Source of the DNA: Psychrobacter cibarius | Lineage (GTDB): Bacteria > Pseudomonadota > Gammaproteobacteria > Pseudomonadales > Moraxellaceae | NCBI GenBank assembly: GCA_030686115.1 | Contig: CP131612.1 | Coordinates: 3,038,001 to 3,102,000 of the forward strand | Direction of reading: 5' to 3' | DNA length: 64,000 nucleotides | Part shown: piece after piece, positions 37,619 to 47,450 of the stretch | How positions within the stretch are numbered: position 1 is the first letter of the stretch | Layout of the letters: each line of letters opens with the position of its first letter | The notes under the pieces: generated by a model | What the model saw: only the letters and a program-made list of their open reading frames with translations | Told to the model about the DNA's origin: nothing | Databases searched by the model: none | Position numbers and translations under genes: made by a program

Positions 37619-38314
37619 ATGACAGATTATGATCGCATCACTGCCAACCCACATTTTGATATGCTGATGAGTGCGCACAATGACGCACAAGGCATGCAAT
37701 ATACCCAAAGCGCCCCTCAAGCTGCATTGGTGCCAATGGTCGTTGAACAATCCTCTCGCGGTGAACGCTCGTTTGATATTTTCTCGCGTCTATTGCGTGA
37801 GCGCGTTATCTTTTTGACCGGTCAAGTCGAAGACCATATGGCCAATCTGATTGTTGCACAGTTGCTATTTTTAGAAGCGGAAAACCCAGACAAAGACATT
37901 CATTTGTATATCAATTCACCAGGCGGCTCAGTGAGTGCAGGCTTGGCAATCTTTGATACCATGAACTTCATCAAGCCTGAAGTATCGACCATCTGTATGG
38001 GCGGCGCTTATAGCATGGGCTCGTTCTTGCTCGCGGCTGGTCAAAAAGGCAAGCGTTATTCTCTTGCCAATGCTCGTGTCATGATTCATCAGCCTTCAGG
38101 CGGTGCGCAAGGTCAAGCAACCGATATCGAAATTAATGCGCGTGAAATTCTAAAAACGCGTGCCCGTTTAAATGAGATTTTGGCAGAACGTACTGGTCAA
38201 CCATTAGAGAAAATCGAAAAAGACGTTGAGCGTGACTTTTGGTTAGATGCGAAAGAAGCCAAAGAATACGGTCTGGTCGATGAAGTATTAGAGCGCCGCC
38301 CTACTTCTTTATAA
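37619..38314 (+). CDS. clpP: ATP-dependent Clp protease proteolytic subunit
   Basis: 231 residues. Catalytic triad: Ser132 in [11 protein letters not shown], His157 in MIHQPSGG and an Asp in FWLDAKEA near 206. Forms the double-heptamer chamber that works with ClpX. The N-terminal about 35 residues exceed the mature form and are probably a propeptide. AGGA precedes the ATG. clpX follows 115 bases downstream. Confidence 0.97.
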   Translation: MTDYDRITANPHFDMLMSAHNDAQGMQYTQSAPQAALVPMVVEQSSRGERSFDIFSRLLRERVIFLTGQVEDHMANLIVAQLLFLEAENPDKDIHLYINSPGGSVSAGLAIFDTMNFIKPEVSTICMGGAYSMGSFLLAAGQKGKRYSLANARVMIHQPSGGAQGQATDIEINAREILKTRARLNEILAERTGQPLEKIEKDVERDFWLDAKEAKEYGLVDEVLERRPTSL

Positions 38315-38429
38315 TTACCGCATAAGAGCAAAAGCTTTGATGGGCATCAAAAGCCTGAGCGTTATACGTTTTGGCTTTGATGTAAAAAATCAAAATATTT
38401 GTAAGTTTTAAATTTTAGGAGCGCCTTTT

Positions 38430-39743
38430 ATGGCAGAAGATAACACCCCGCATTGCTCGTTTTGCGGCAAAGCCAAAAGCGATGTACAGCAGCTGATTGC
38501 CGCTGACGATGCCAATATCTGTAATGAATGTATTGAGCTATGTACCGATTTAATCGCTGATAGCGCTGAAGATGGCAATGATGACAGCGACATTGATACG
38601 TCTTGGGTCAATAAAAAGCTACCAACACCAAAAGAGCTGCGTGCCAAGCTTGACGAATACGTCATTGGACAAGACGCTGCTAAAAAAGCACTAGCAGTTG
38701 CCGTCTATAACCATTATAAGCGTCTAAAAGTTAGCCAAACCTTAGCCAATGACAGCAAAAAAGCGAAGATTGGCGCTGACGATGCCATGGTTGAATTGGC
38801 TAAGAGCAATATCTTGCTGATTGGCCCAACGGGTTCTGGTAAGACCTTACTGGCGCAAACCTTGGCGCGTCTACTGGATGTGCCTTTTGCGATGGCCGAT
38901 GCGACGACCTTGACCGAAGCAGGTTATGTCGGTGAAGATGTCGAAAACATCGTGCAAAAACTTTTGCAAGCATCAGATTATGATGTGAGCAAAGCGGAAC
39001 AAGGCATCATCTATATCGATGAGATTGATAAAATCAGTAAGAAAGGCGACAATCCGTCTATCACCCGTGATGTGTCAGGCGAAGGCGTACAGCAAGCGTT
39101 GCTAAAGCTTATCGAAGGTACGGTCGCTGCCATTCCGCCACATGGTGGTCGTAAGCATCCACAGCAAGAGCTGATCCAAGTTGATACGAGTAACATTTTA
39201 ATCATCGTCGGCGGGGCGTTTGCCGGTCTTGATGCGGTTATTCAGCAGCGTACAGAAAAAGGCGGTATCGGCTTTAACGCCGATGTCAGCTCAAAAGACG
39301 ATAGCAAACGCAGCTCAGAATTACTGCAACAAGTAGAGCCTGAAGATTTGATCAAATTTGGTCTTATTCCTGAGCTCATCGGTCGTCTTCCTGTTCTTGC
39401 TGCGCTCACAGAGCTGGACGAGGACGCATTGGTGCAGATATTGACAGAACCAAAAAACGCTTTGGTTAAGCAATATAAGTATCTATTCGATATGGAAGGC
39501 GCTGACATTAGCTTTACCAAAGAAGCGCTCGATGCGATTGCCAAAAAAGCCATGGCGCGTAAGACTGGTGCTCGTGGTTTGCGTTCTATCGTTGAAAATG
39601 CGCTCCTTGAGACTATGTACGAGTTGCCTTCGATGAAAAATGCCAAGACTGTCATCGTCGATGAGCAAGTGATTAATGAAGGTAAAACACCTGAAATCAT
39701 CTTTTCTACCGACGACTCAGAGCAAATAGCGATAGATGCTTAG
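38430..39743 (+). CDS. clpX: ClpX, ATPase subunit of ClpXP
   Basis: 437 residues. Zinc-binding domain with C9, C12, C31 and C34 ([13 protein letters not shown]); Walker A GPTGSGKT (132-139); Walker [10 protein letters not shown]; sensor and pore loops (GYVGEDVE) are recognisable. Unfolds substrates and feeds ClpP. AGGAG precedes the ATG. A strong terminator closes the unit. Confidence 0.97.
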   Translation: MAEDNTPHCSFCGKAKSDVQQLIAADDANICNECIELCTDLIADSAEDGNDDSDIDTSWVNKKLPTPKELRAKLDEYVIGQDAAKKALAVAVYNHYKRLKVSQTLANDSKKAKIGADDAMVELAKSNILLIGPTGSGKTLLAQTLARLLDVPFAMADATTLTEAGYVGEDVENIVQKLLQASDYDVSKAEQGIIYIDEIDKISKKGDNPSITRDVSGEGVQQALLKLIEGTVAAIPPHGGRKHPQQELIQVDTSNILIIVGGAFAGLDAVIQQRTEKGGIGFNADVSSKDDSKRSSELLQQVEPEDLIKFGLIPELIGRLPVLAALTELDEDALVQILTEPKNALVKQYKYLFDMEGADISFTKEALDAIAKKAMARKTGARGLRSIVENALLETMYELPSMKNAKTVIVDEQVINEGKTPEIIFSTDDSEQIAIDA

Positions 39744-39785
39744 CGGTTGTTATCAGCTTTATTAAAACTGTCATTGAAGTAAAGG

Positions 39786-39818
39786 CGTCTAGCATATCTT
39801 ATGCTAGACGTTTTTTTA
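39786..39818 (+). terminator. Terminator after clpX
   Basis: CGTCTAGCAT (39786-39795) pairs with ATGCTAGACG (39801-39810), loop ATCTT, then T7. Confidence 0.93.
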
Positions 39819-39968
39819 TGGCTGCTCACTTATGATTTTTTTATGACAGCCAATGTATGAGTAAAGTGACAGCGGCGTCTATCAATCGTTCATAGCTAAA
39901 ACCACAAAGCATGCTAAGGTAAATGTGCTACCAACACCTATCACTGATGAAACAAAGGACTGTTTATC

Positions 39969-40979
39969 ATGCTTAACAATGTTACTTCTATCGCAACCTC
40001 ATTACGTCAACACTTGCCTTTTCATACCACGATAGACCAAGATATCGCCCCTTATTATCATAATCATGTCGCGGCTATTACTGGTGCTGGCTCTGGTATG
40101 GGGCGCGAGTTGGCTATTCATTTGGCAAAGATGGGCTGCCACGTGGCGCTCTCTGATATCAACGCGGCGCAACTGGCACAGACAAAAGAATTGCTCGTTG
40201 GTTATGCTATCAAAGCGACCATGACAGTACTTGATGTCTCAGACAATAAAGCCGTGGAAGCGTGGGCAGATAGCGTCATGGCAGACCATGGCAAAGTAAA
40301 CTTCATCTTTAATAATGCAGGCGTGGCGCTATATTCGACCGTAGAAGGCAGTAGCATTAGCGAGCTTGAATGGGTGATGGACATCAATTTTTGGGGTGTG
40401 GTCTATGGCACCAAGGCATTTTTGCCATTGATTAAAAATAGTGTCAAACAAAGCGAATCGACGAATGGCAGCAAAAAAAACAGATCGCGCCAATTTAACG
40501 AGCATGGTCACATCATTAATATCTCAAGCCTGTTTGGCTTGACTGCGCAGCCGTCACAATCTGCGTATAACGCCAGTAAATTTGCTGTACGCGGCTTTAC
40601 TGAAAGCTTGCGTCAAGAGCTAGATATTCAGCGCTGCGGTGTGTCAGCGACCTGCATCCATCCCGGCGGTATTAAAACCAATATTGCCAATAGTGCCCGT
40701 GGTAATGACAGTATCAATGATATTGGCATGCGTACTGGCCCCAAAGCCATTCAGAGCTTTAATAAATTCCTGAAATTTGATGCAAGCAATGCCGCTTTGA
40801 TTATTTTGCAGGCTGCCGCGACCAATCAACCGCGCTGTCTGATTGGCAATGATGCCAAGATAATCGACGCGGTACAGCGTGTCTTTCCAGCGACATACAG
40901 TCAAATATTGAACGATGTCCATAAGCTCTCTCGTAAGCTCAAACCACGCCGCCATAAAAAACCAAGCACACCAAAATAA
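39969..40979 (+). CDS. SDR-family oxidoreductase
   Basis: 336 residues of the short-chain dehydrogenase/reductase superfamily. TGAGSGMGRELA near the N-terminus (TGxxxGxG), NNAG in FNNAGVAL, the catalytic Ser in ISSLFG and YNASK (Tyr, Lys). The cofactor-specificity loop has Asp in SDIN, suggesting NAD(H). N-terminal and C-terminal extensions are longer than classical SDRs; the C-terminus is basic. Substrate unknown. AAGGA lies before the ATG. Confidence 0.88.
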   Translation: MLNNVTSIATSLRQHLPFHTTIDQDIAPYYHNHVAAITGAGSGMGRELAIHLAKMGCHVALSDINAAQLAQTKELLVGYAIKATMTVLDVSDNKAVEAWADSVMADHGKVNFIFNNAGVALYSTVEGSSISELEWVMDINFWGVVYGTKAFLPLIKNSVKQSESTNGSKKNRSRQFNEHGHIINISSLFGLTAQPSQSAYNASKFAVRGFTESLRQELDIQRCGVSATCIHPGGIKTNIANSARGNDSINDIGMRTGPKAIQSFNKFLKFDASNAALIILQAAATNQPRCLIGNDAKIIDAVQRVFPATYSQILNDVHKLSRKLKPRRHKKPSTPK

Positions 40980-40998
40980 TATATTCTAAGAGTATTTG

Positions 40999-41049
40999 CC
41001 CACAAAAAAGCGCTTAAATATTGATAATATTTAAGCGCTTTTTTGTGGG
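40999..41049. terminator. Perfect 24-bp inverted repeat (very long terminator-like hairpin)
   Basis: Arms 40999-41022 and 41026-41049 are perfectly complementary with a 3-base loop; core GCGCTTAAATATT/AATATTTAAGCGC. The T6 lies inside the descending arm at 41039-41044. It most likely terminates the SDR transcript. Confidence 0.75.
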
Positions 41050-41244
41050 TAGTATTTCAACACTGTCTTTCAATATGGTTCTTCATACGGTATGAAATTA
41101 ATTCATATCTCTCTAAAGCCAAAACACTTTATCTATTTATATACTTTAATTATTTAATATTTGGTACAATTATGTTTCTAGCAACTTACAGATTGATGAC
41201 TCATTCAGATTTTTTGCACAAAAATTAAGATTACTTCTGTCACT

Positions 41245-41274
41245 TTGACAGCTAAATTATCATAAAAATATATT
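41245..41274 (+). promoter_or_regulatory. Probable sigma-70 promoter of the cytochrome gene
   Basis: Perfect -35 TTGACA (41245-41250), 18-base spacer, -10 TATATT (41269-41274). Transcription would begin near 41281, giving a leader of about 28 bases that includes AAGGA. Confidence 0.55.
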
Positions 41275-41308
41275 ATTACATATTATTTTTGATAATAAGG
41301 ATATTCCA

Positions 41309-42259
41309 ATGAAAATACTTTTAAGGGTCAAACCCTCTTCCTCCGTTTTACTGGCTGCTATCTTTGCTATTGGTGCGGTTAGCCTGTCAGGCTGTAGTGA
41401 ATCAGATACCAAGGCTGTCGACCGTGTCGAAGAAGCTGAAGCATTAGCCCGTGTTAAGTCACTTGAGGCACGTGCCGCAGAAATTAAAGACGAGATGGCT
41501 GCAAATCCAAGCGCCAAACTGAGCGTTAGCATGCCAGATGAGTCCACTATTCCAGATGATGAGTTTGGCGCAGCAGTACGTCGCGGCTTACAAATCGCCA
41601 ATCATACTTATAAAGAGATGCCTGACAATGTCGGCAACCAGTTGAACTGTACCAGCTGTCACTTGGGTAATGGCTCAGAGGCCTACGCGGCGCCTTGGAA
41701 TGGTATGCCGGGCATTTATCCTATTTATCGGTCACGTGCTGGTCGCGTGAATTCAATACAAGAGCGCATCAATGGCTGTTTTGAACGCTCAATGAATGGC
41801 AAAGCACTTGACCTAGGTTCAGATGATATGAATGCGATGGTGTCTTATATGAGCTGGCTATCACAGGGCTTGCCTTATGGTGTTTCGCCTGAAGGTCGCG
41901 GTTTTGTTAAGGTAGACAAAACTTTAGAGCCAAATACGGACAATGGCAAAAAGCTGTTTGCTGAAAAATGTAGCGTTTGCCATGGTGAAAACGGCGAAGG
42001 TCAATATAACGACGATGGCACTTATATCTATCCAGCAGTAGCCGGAGACAAGTCCTTCAACGATGGCGCAGGTATGGCGCGAACTTATACAGCAGCGGCC
42101 TTTATCAAAGGCAAAATGCCCTTTGGTCAAGGTAACTCGCTTAGTGACCAAGAAGCGGTCGATATTGCTGCTTACTTTACCCATCTGCCGCGACCTATCA
42201 AAGCCAATAAAGACAAAGACTGGCCCAATGGTGATGCCCCTAAAGATGTACGCCGTTAA
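41309..42259 (+). CDS. tsdA: Di-heme cytochrome c lipoprotein, thiosulfate dehydrogenase-like (TsdA)
   Basis: 316 residues. A lipoprotein signal peptide ends with lipobox LSGC (Cys29). Two CxxCH heme sites: CTSCH (114-118) and CSVCH (221-225). The segment INGCFERSMNGKAL (154-167) is typical of TsdA and holds Cys157, a candidate for the Cys axial ligand of heme 1. TsdA oxidises thiosulfate to tetrathionate or the reverse. Membrane tethering by the lipid anchor is not shared by all members. An N-terminal coiled-coil-like segment (about 37-65) follows the anchor. No sox genes are near, so the physiological direction cannot be told. Confidence 0.72.
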   Translation: MKILLRVKPSSSVLLAAIFAIGAVSLSGCSESDTKAVDRVEEAEALARVKSLEARAAEIKDEMAANPSAKLSVSMPDESTIPDDEFGAAVRRGLQIANHTYKEMPDNVGNQLNCTSCHLGNGSEAYAAPWNGMPGIYPIYRSRAGRVNSIQERINGCFERSMNGKALDLGSDDMNAMVSYMSWLSQGLPYGVSPEGRGFVKVDKTLEPNTDNGKKLFAEKCSVCHGENGEGQYNDDGTYIYPAVAGDKSFNDGAGMARTYTAAAFIKGKMPFGQGNSLSDQEAVDIAAYFTHLPRPIKANKDKDWPNGDAPKDVRR

Positions 42260-42285
42260 TTAAAAAAAGCTCATAATTTATATAA

Positions 42286-42323
42286 TAAAAAAGCCCAGTT
42301 ATTTAATAGCTGGGCTTTTTTAT
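42286..42323. terminator. Bidirectional terminator between tsdA and the EIIC-like gene
   Basis: AGCCCAG (42292-42298) pairs with CTGGGCT (42310-42316), flanked by A6 on the left and T5 on the right. Confidence 0.88.
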
Positions 42324-42362
42324 TATGGATAGTTAGGACAATTTGCATCCTTTATCTTTAAT

Positions 42363-43463
42363 TTAAGGCAATTTCATATCACCATCAACCAGCCAGCCCA
42401 CGCGGCGCATCACATGAGCGACCACCCCTGCAATTAGGGCAGGTAATACAAACATCAACAGGATAATCGCTGTCCATAATTGACCCGTACTCATTATGTC
42501 TTGTGACGCTTCAATGACTCCAAATACGCCGACCAATCCGGCGGTACCCATACCTGCACCCGTTGCTGTACATGCCAGTCCAAAGCCTACTGTCGCAATA
42601 GGACCAACGATGGCGCTAGCAATCACAGCAGGCAACAACACCAGCGGTTTTTTTAACACATTAGGAATCTGTAGCATACTGGTGCCCAGACCTTGAGATA
42701 TCACGCCACTGACGCCGTTGTCTTTATAGCTTGCAACGGCAAAGCCAATCATGTGTGCCGCACAGCCTACCACTGCTGCCCCGCCTGCTACGCCACCAAG
42801 CCCAATTGCGATACAAATAGCAGCGCTGGACGTTGGCAATGTCAATAAAATACCCACCACCACTGCAATCACAATACCCATTAACAGAGGCTGTAACTCA
42901 GTGGCTGCTTGAATACCTTGACCAATGGCAGCGACCGCAGCGACGATAGGTGGATTCAATAGTGCGCAAACTGCTAATGCTACCGCGCATACCAATAGAG
43001 GAACCAATAGAATATCAAGCTTGGTTTTGCCAGCGACCCAAGTACCAGCACGATAAGCAAATACCGAGGTCAAATACGCCCCTATCGGATTGCCCGGTAA
43101 GGCGGCAAAGGTCGCAGGTCCGCCTACTTGGGGCGTAAATAACGTCCCTGCCATTAATGCTTCAGAGTGTGCGCCAAGCATACCGGCGACCAAGCAGCTG
43201 AGCATGACGAGCGTCGGTGCTTTAAGGTAATAGGCGATACCTACTCCGATACCCGCACCCATTAATACTGAGGCAAGCTTGCCCACCGCAACCAATGCGG
43301 GCAAATCTAACCAGCCACCGATTTGCGAGATGATTAGACCAGCAATCAATGTGACAAATAGCCCTAAAGCCATGCCAGTAAACGCATCAATAAAATACTT
43401 TTGGAAAAATGCTTTAATGAAGCCAGTAGGCGGTGTTGCTAAATGAGAGACTGTCATAGCCAT
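42363..43463 (-). CDS. PTS EIIC-like permease (PTS_EIIC_2 family)
   Basis: 366 residues with about ten hydrophobic helices and little hydrophilic content. The repetitive Gly-Ala-rich helices and blocks such as FTPQVGGPATFAALPGNPIGAYL match the PTS_EIIC_2 (PF13303) family. No EIIA, EIIB, HPr or EI gene is nearby, so it may not be a phosphotransferase system transporter in the usual sense. Two ATG codons, at 43463 and 43457, are possible. Substrate unknown. Confidence 0.72.
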   Translation of the reverse strand: MAMTVSHLATPPTGFIKAFFQKYFIDAFTGMALGLFVTLIAGLIISQIGGWLDLPALVAVGKLASVLMGAGIGVGIAYYLKAPTLVMLSCLVAGMLGAHSEALMAGTLFTPQVGGPATFAALPGNPIGAYLTSVFAYRAGTWVAGKTKLDILLVPLLVCAVALAVCALLNPPIVAAVAAIGQGIQAATELQPLLMGIVIAVVVGILLTLPTSSAAICIAIGLGGVAGGAAVVGCAAHMIGFAVASYKDNGVSGVISQGLGTSMLQIPNVLKKPLVLLPAVIASAIVGPIATVGFGLACTATGAGMGTAGLVGVFGVIEASQDIMSTGQLWTAIILLMFVLPALIAGVVAHVMRRVGWLVDGDMKLP

Positions 43464-43530
43464 GCTCTTTATAAAATTTTTGATGAAAGGTAATAAACCA
43501 GCAGAAAAATAACTTTGCTAAAAATCAGAG

Positions 43531-43563
43531 ATAAAAAAAACGTCATTGCGACGCTTTTTTTAT
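43531..43563 (-). terminator. Terminator after the SPOR-domain gene
   Basis: CGTC (43541-43544) pairs with GACG (43550-43553) around ATTGC; A8 on the left gives a T-run on the minus strand. Confidence 0.72.
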
Positions 43564-43602
43564 TATTCATAAAGAACTATAACTGTTATTAAACAGCGCA
43601 AC

Positions 43603-44418
43603 TTAACGACGCTGTTCAACAATAATGGAGTCAATACCGTTATTTTGTAAACGCTGCTGAGCAGTGGTTACTGCTTGGCGGTTATTCATCGGGCGAGAAA
43701 TAACTTGATAGATTGGCAAACCATTACCCGTCGTATTCTTGACCACGCGAGCGTCTACACCTGCCATCAACACTTGAGCACGGCGGCGATCTGCTTCATC
43801 CGCATCACCGAAGCTGTTGATCTGCAAAATATATGTTGCCGCAGGTTTTGCAGCCTGGACGCTAGCAGTACCTGCGCCTGCATTATTGGTGGACGTATTA
43901 TTGCTACTAGCAGGCGTCGATCCATCATAGGTCGCGTCTTCTTCAACGATCACAATGTCATCGCCGCTATTACTGGTAGCAGCGTTATTTCCACGACTGG
44001 GCGCAATGACCGTGTTTTCAGAGATACCAAAGTTACCAGTATCATCATTGCGACTGGCTGAACCATCTTCAGGTTGAGTCACCACCACATCAGGCTCAAA
44101 GGCGCTGATATCCCCTATGCGATCATTGCCTGTCTCAGCAATATCTTCATCAGGAATAGTCGCCATCTCTTGATTGGGCAAAATATCATAGAACTCATAA
44201 TCACCATTATCAGTATCAGTGTCGACACGTGGCTGCACCTGACGATCAGGATCATTACCAGCGGTGCTGTCAGCGGGACTGAAATCAAATAATGGTGACA
44301 AGTATATAAATACCCCTATCATAAGGGTCAATACCGCCCCGACAAACATCCACAATAAGCCTGATACGCTACTTGTTTTGCGTTTTTCAGTCGCACCTTT
44401 AGGTTTTTTGGCTAGCAT
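43603..44418 (-). CDS. SPOR-domain cell-division-type protein (FtsN-like)
   Basis: 271 residues. Short cytoplasmic N-terminus with basic residues, one transmembrane helix (about 20-41), a long Asp/Asn/Ser/Thr-rich periplasmic linker (about 45-190), and a C-terminal SPOR domain (about 192-271: YILQINSFGDADEADRRRAQVL). SPOR domains bind denuded glycan strands at the septum. Downstream of argS by 102 bases, an arrangement seen in other gamma-proteobacteria for FtsN-like proteins. Confidence 0.85.
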   Translation of the reverse strand: MLAKKPKGATEKRKTSSVSGLLWMFVGAVLTLMIGVFIYLSPLFDFSPADSTAGNDPDRQVQPRVDTDTDNGDYEFYDILPNQEMATIPDEDIAETGNDRIGDISAFEPDVVVTQPEDGSASRNDDTGNFGISENTVIAPSRGNNAATSNSGDDIVIVEEDATYDGSTPASSNNTSTNNAGAGTASVQAAKPAATYILQINSFGDADEADRRRAQVLMAGVDARVVKNTTGNGLPIYQVISRPMNNRQAVTTAQQRLQNNGIDSIIVEQRR

Positions 44419-44520
44419 GGATCTGGTTCTCCCTACTGAATCTAACTATCATCAAATTATGGCTGGCAGTCATCTATACTCGTACTACATGTTAGAAAGT
44501 TACTATATACTAGAAAAAAA

Positions 44521-46350
44521 CTACATGCTAGATGGTGCCGACAACCCTAACAAACTAAGACCATTGGCCAATACTTGACGTACGGCTTTAGACAAACGCA
44601 AACGGGCTTGCATCAATTCCATCTCATCCGAGCTTGGTGTCTCACCTGAGGTCAAACTCACTGGCAAAATGCGATTGCTGTCATACCAACCATGAAATAG
44701 CGCTGCCAACTCTTTAAGATAATTGGTCAAGACATGTGGCTCATAACCCGTCGCGGCGCGTAATAATGTCGCTGGATATCCTGCTAATAATTTAATCAGC
44801 TCGTCTTCGTTTGGTGCGCTAAGTAAGTTTTGATGTTCTAAACCAATCGCATCGTCTACCACAAGACCACTATTTTGTAGCTTTTCTAATACTCGGCAAA
44901 CACGAGCATGCGCGTATTGAATGTAATACACTTGATTGTCTTTGCTTTGTGATTTAGCCAGCTCCAAATCAAAATCAATATGCACTTCAGGCTTACGGGC
45001 GACATAATAAAAACGCGCGGCGTCGTTACCAACTTCGGTACGTAAATCACGCAGGGTGACAAATTGACCTGAACGCGAGGACATTTGCACTTTTTCACTG
45101 CCACGCCATAGTGCAACAAATTGCACAAGCACCACATCTAAACGCTCGGCATCAATACCAAGCGCCAATAAAGCGGCTTTTACGCGTGGCACATAACCAT
45201 GGTGATCGGCACCCCAAACATTGACCACTTTATCAAAACCACGATCAAATTTATTTTTGTGATACGCAATATCAGAAGCAAAATAAGTAGATTGACCATT
45301 GGCACGGCGCACAACACGGTCTTTTTCATCACCAAAATCGGTTGATTTAAACCAAATATTACCGTCTTTTTCGTATAGATAGCCTTTTTCATCTAAGGTT
45401 TGCAAGACTGGCTCAATCTCGCTATCGATCGATCTTTCGCTAAACCAGCACTCGTAACGCACACCAAAGTCATTTAAGTCATCTTTGATATCGGCTAAAA
45501 TACTGCTCAATGCCGCATTTAAAAACAGCTCATAACCTTCACCAAGCAAGGCTTTACTGTTGGCAATCAAGCCATCAATATGTGCTTCTTTGTCACCTGA
45601 CAGCAATGTTTTTTCGCCGTCCACATTAATCTCAAACTCAGCATCTGCTGGCACATCTTTGGCGATTGCTGCAAAGCTATGAACGTAATGATCGCCGTGT
45701 TGCGCTTTTAACGTTTGGGCGATGTCACTGACATAATCACCTTGATAGCCATTGACTGGGAAGATTATTTGCTCACCGTTGCTTTCTAGATAACGCAAAT
45801 AGGTACTGGTCGCCAAGATATCCATCTGCCGACCCGCATCGTTGACGTAATACTCACGCGTGACGTCATAACCAATCGCTTCCAGCAGGTTTGCCACGCT
45901 CATACCGAACGCTGCACCGCGACCATGCCCAACGTGCAAACTTGACGTTGGATTGGCAGAGACAAACTCAACCTGAATTTTTTGCCCATCAAACTGATCG
46001 CTTAAACCAAAGCGATCTTGCAAGGCAAAGATATCATCTAATACCGCAAACTTGGCTTCCGCATTTAAGAACACGTTAATAAAGCCTGGACCTGCGATTT
46101 CTACTTGGCGAATGTCTTGGTTTTCAGGCAGCGCATTGACGATTTTTTCGGCAAGCTGTCGTGGATTAACCTTGGCAGCTTTGGCCGCTGTCAGCGCGAT
46201 ATTACTGGCGAAATCACCATGGCTTAAGTCTTTAGTACGGGTGATTTGGCTATTATTTTGCCAATCGCTTGGTAACGTGCCATCTGCTTGTAGGGTTTGA
46301 ATCGCATCGTTAAATAGTGATGCAAGTGTATCAATTTGGGCTTGTGACAT
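44521..46350 (-). CDS. argS: Arginyl-tRNA synthetase
   Basis: 609 residues, somewhat longer than the usual about 580. Class I signature HVGH (139-142) in SANPTSSLHVGHGRG, a KMSKS-equivalent in VQMSSRSGQF, and the DALR-type C-terminal domain (about 490-609). Loads arginine on tRNA-Arg. The stop codon and preceding bases fall in a short imperfect repeat (about 44484-44532, ACTACATG.TAGA). SPOR gene follows. Confidence 0.96.
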   Translation of the reverse strand: MSQAQIDTLASLFNDAIQTLQADGTLPSDWQNNSQITRTKDLSHGDFASNIALTAAKAAKVNPRQLAEKIVNALPENQDIRQVEIAGPGFINVFLNAEAKFAVLDDIFALQDRFGLSDQFDGQKIQVEFVSANPTSSLHVGHGRGAAFGMSVANLLEAIGYDVTREYYVNDAGRQMDILATSTYLRYLESNGEQIIFPVNGYQGDYVSDIAQTLKAQHGDHYVHSFAAIAKDVPADAEFEINVDGEKTLLSGDKEAHIDGLIANSKALLGEGYELFLNAALSSILADIKDDLNDFGVRYECWFSERSIDSEIEPVLQTLDEKGYLYEKDGNIWFKSTDFGDEKDRVVRRANGQSTYFASDIAYHKNKFDRGFDKVVNVWGADHHGYVPRVKAALLALGIDAERLDVVLVQFVALWRGSEKVQMSSRSGQFVTLRDLRTEVGNDAARFYYVARKPEVHIDFDLELAKSQSKDNQVYYIQYAHARVCRVLEKLQNSGLVVDDAIGLEHQNLLSAPNEDELIKLLAGYPATLLRAATGYEPHVLTNYLKELAALFHGWYDSNRILPVSLTSGETPSSDEMELMQARLRLSKAVRQVLANGLSLLGLSAPSSM

Positions 46351-47076
46351 AAGGATTTGAACTCAATTAAATAAACAACAAAAACGGTATAAAAATGTGG
46401 CGAATGCGAGCAGCCAATAACTGCCTATTATAATAGCGACCGACATTGCAGGGGATAAAATAATACAAAAAAGATAAGTAACCTGTAAATATAACAATCT
46501 TTGCCCTGCATTGCACCATTTGCACCAAAATTAGCACTAAAATCTTACGGTTATGACAGTTAACACTGATAATTTAGGTGACTAGGTCGTGTCCTCATTG
46601 TAAAAATGGTGATAAAAAGGAGATAAATTGCCGCTAAACAAGGAAAATAGCGCAAATAATATCGATATATTGATAAGCTATTTGACGATGTTTGGCAAAA
46701 TTTAGCCATTTTTAGCCCATTTAGAGGTTAATCGATTGAATTGAAGACACGCTCTAACAGGCGTTGTCTGTGCTTTCACTCACGATAAGTCAGATTGAAA
46801 TATTTTAAATAGATCAGCATTTAGCGCTGTTACCGATCAGTCAGCCCTGCAAATTGTAGCGTTACTGTTGTCTCATACTTAGCAGCAGTTTATACCTGCT
46901 CGCTTCCGCGTTATAATAACGGTTTGTATTGCTGCCTGCTTTTTTCTGACTTATTTTATGGATTACTGCTTATATCATGAATGGTGATACTTCATTTTGA
47001 AGGCAATTATTATTAAAAGATCCATAAAATAATAGAAATAAATAAAGACGGCGTTACTACTTTATAGGATTATGCC
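46351..47076. other. Gene-free stretch of 726 bases between divergent argS and DUF2788 genes
   Basis: Contains the 174-bp repeat element at 46583-46756; the rest holds promoters. No gene or RNA seen. Confidence 0.5.
46583..46756. repeat. 174-bp element with terminal inverted repeats (copy B)
   Basis: Left end TAGGTCGTGTCCTCATTG and right end (46739-46756, inverse TAGAGCGTGTCTTCAATT) form imperfect inverted repeats. Same length as the element at 20922-21095; in the opposite orientation they share CAAGGAA, ATATTGATAA, TGACGAT.TTT and CAAAATTTAGC.ATTTT. More diverged than copy A. MITE-like; no coding capacity. Confidence 0.7.
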
Positions 47077-47295
47077 ATGTTTGCTATTGCTGCCAGTACA
47101 GTTACCAGTTGGGGATTGTATGTTTTACTACCCATATTCATCGCCTTCTTATTTTTTATTATGTGGGATATCTCTAAAGAATCTCAAGCTGGGCGCGCGG
47201 GCACATTTTGGATTTTCTTAGCACTAGGCGCAGGGTTTGTGGGCTTCTTACTCAAGCTATTGTTGGAAGTCGCTTTTAAAAGGTGGTTGATATAA
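47077..47295 (+). CDS. DUF2788 small membrane protein
   Basis: 72 residues with two helices (about 12-30 and 43-66). The link DISKESQAGRAGTFWIF fits the DUF2788 family of short membrane proteins. AGGA precedes the ATG by 8 bases. Function unknown. Confidence 0.78.
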   Translation: MFAIAASTVTSWGLYVLLPIFIAFLFFIMWDISKESQAGRAGTFWIFLALGAGFVGFLLKLLLEVAFKRWLI

Positions 47296-47450
47296 TTTTT
47301 ATATAATTAAGCCGTGTCTTCACTGTCAATGATAGGTAATAAATAACTCGCCTATCACTGTAAATAGACGGTTAAATAATCAATTAAAAAATGCATGGCT
47401 CATGACGGCTTCACTTTATAGTGTGTCAATCATTCCTATCAGGATATCAC

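Larger units (their letters stand above)
40980..41308. other. Gene-free stretch of 329 bases between the SDR and tsdA
   Basis: Holds the long hairpin (40999-41049) and the promoter for the cytochrome (41245-41274). Rest AT-rich, nothing else seen. Confidence 0.5.

Noticed and set aside
41043..41228. Open frame of 61 codons before tsdA
   Set aside because: Starts inside a terminator hairpin; no ribosome site.
47309..47450. Possible third copy of the 174-bp element (start GCCGTGTCTTCACTGTCAAT)
   Set aside because: Only the first about 20 bases resemble copy B; no matching right end.
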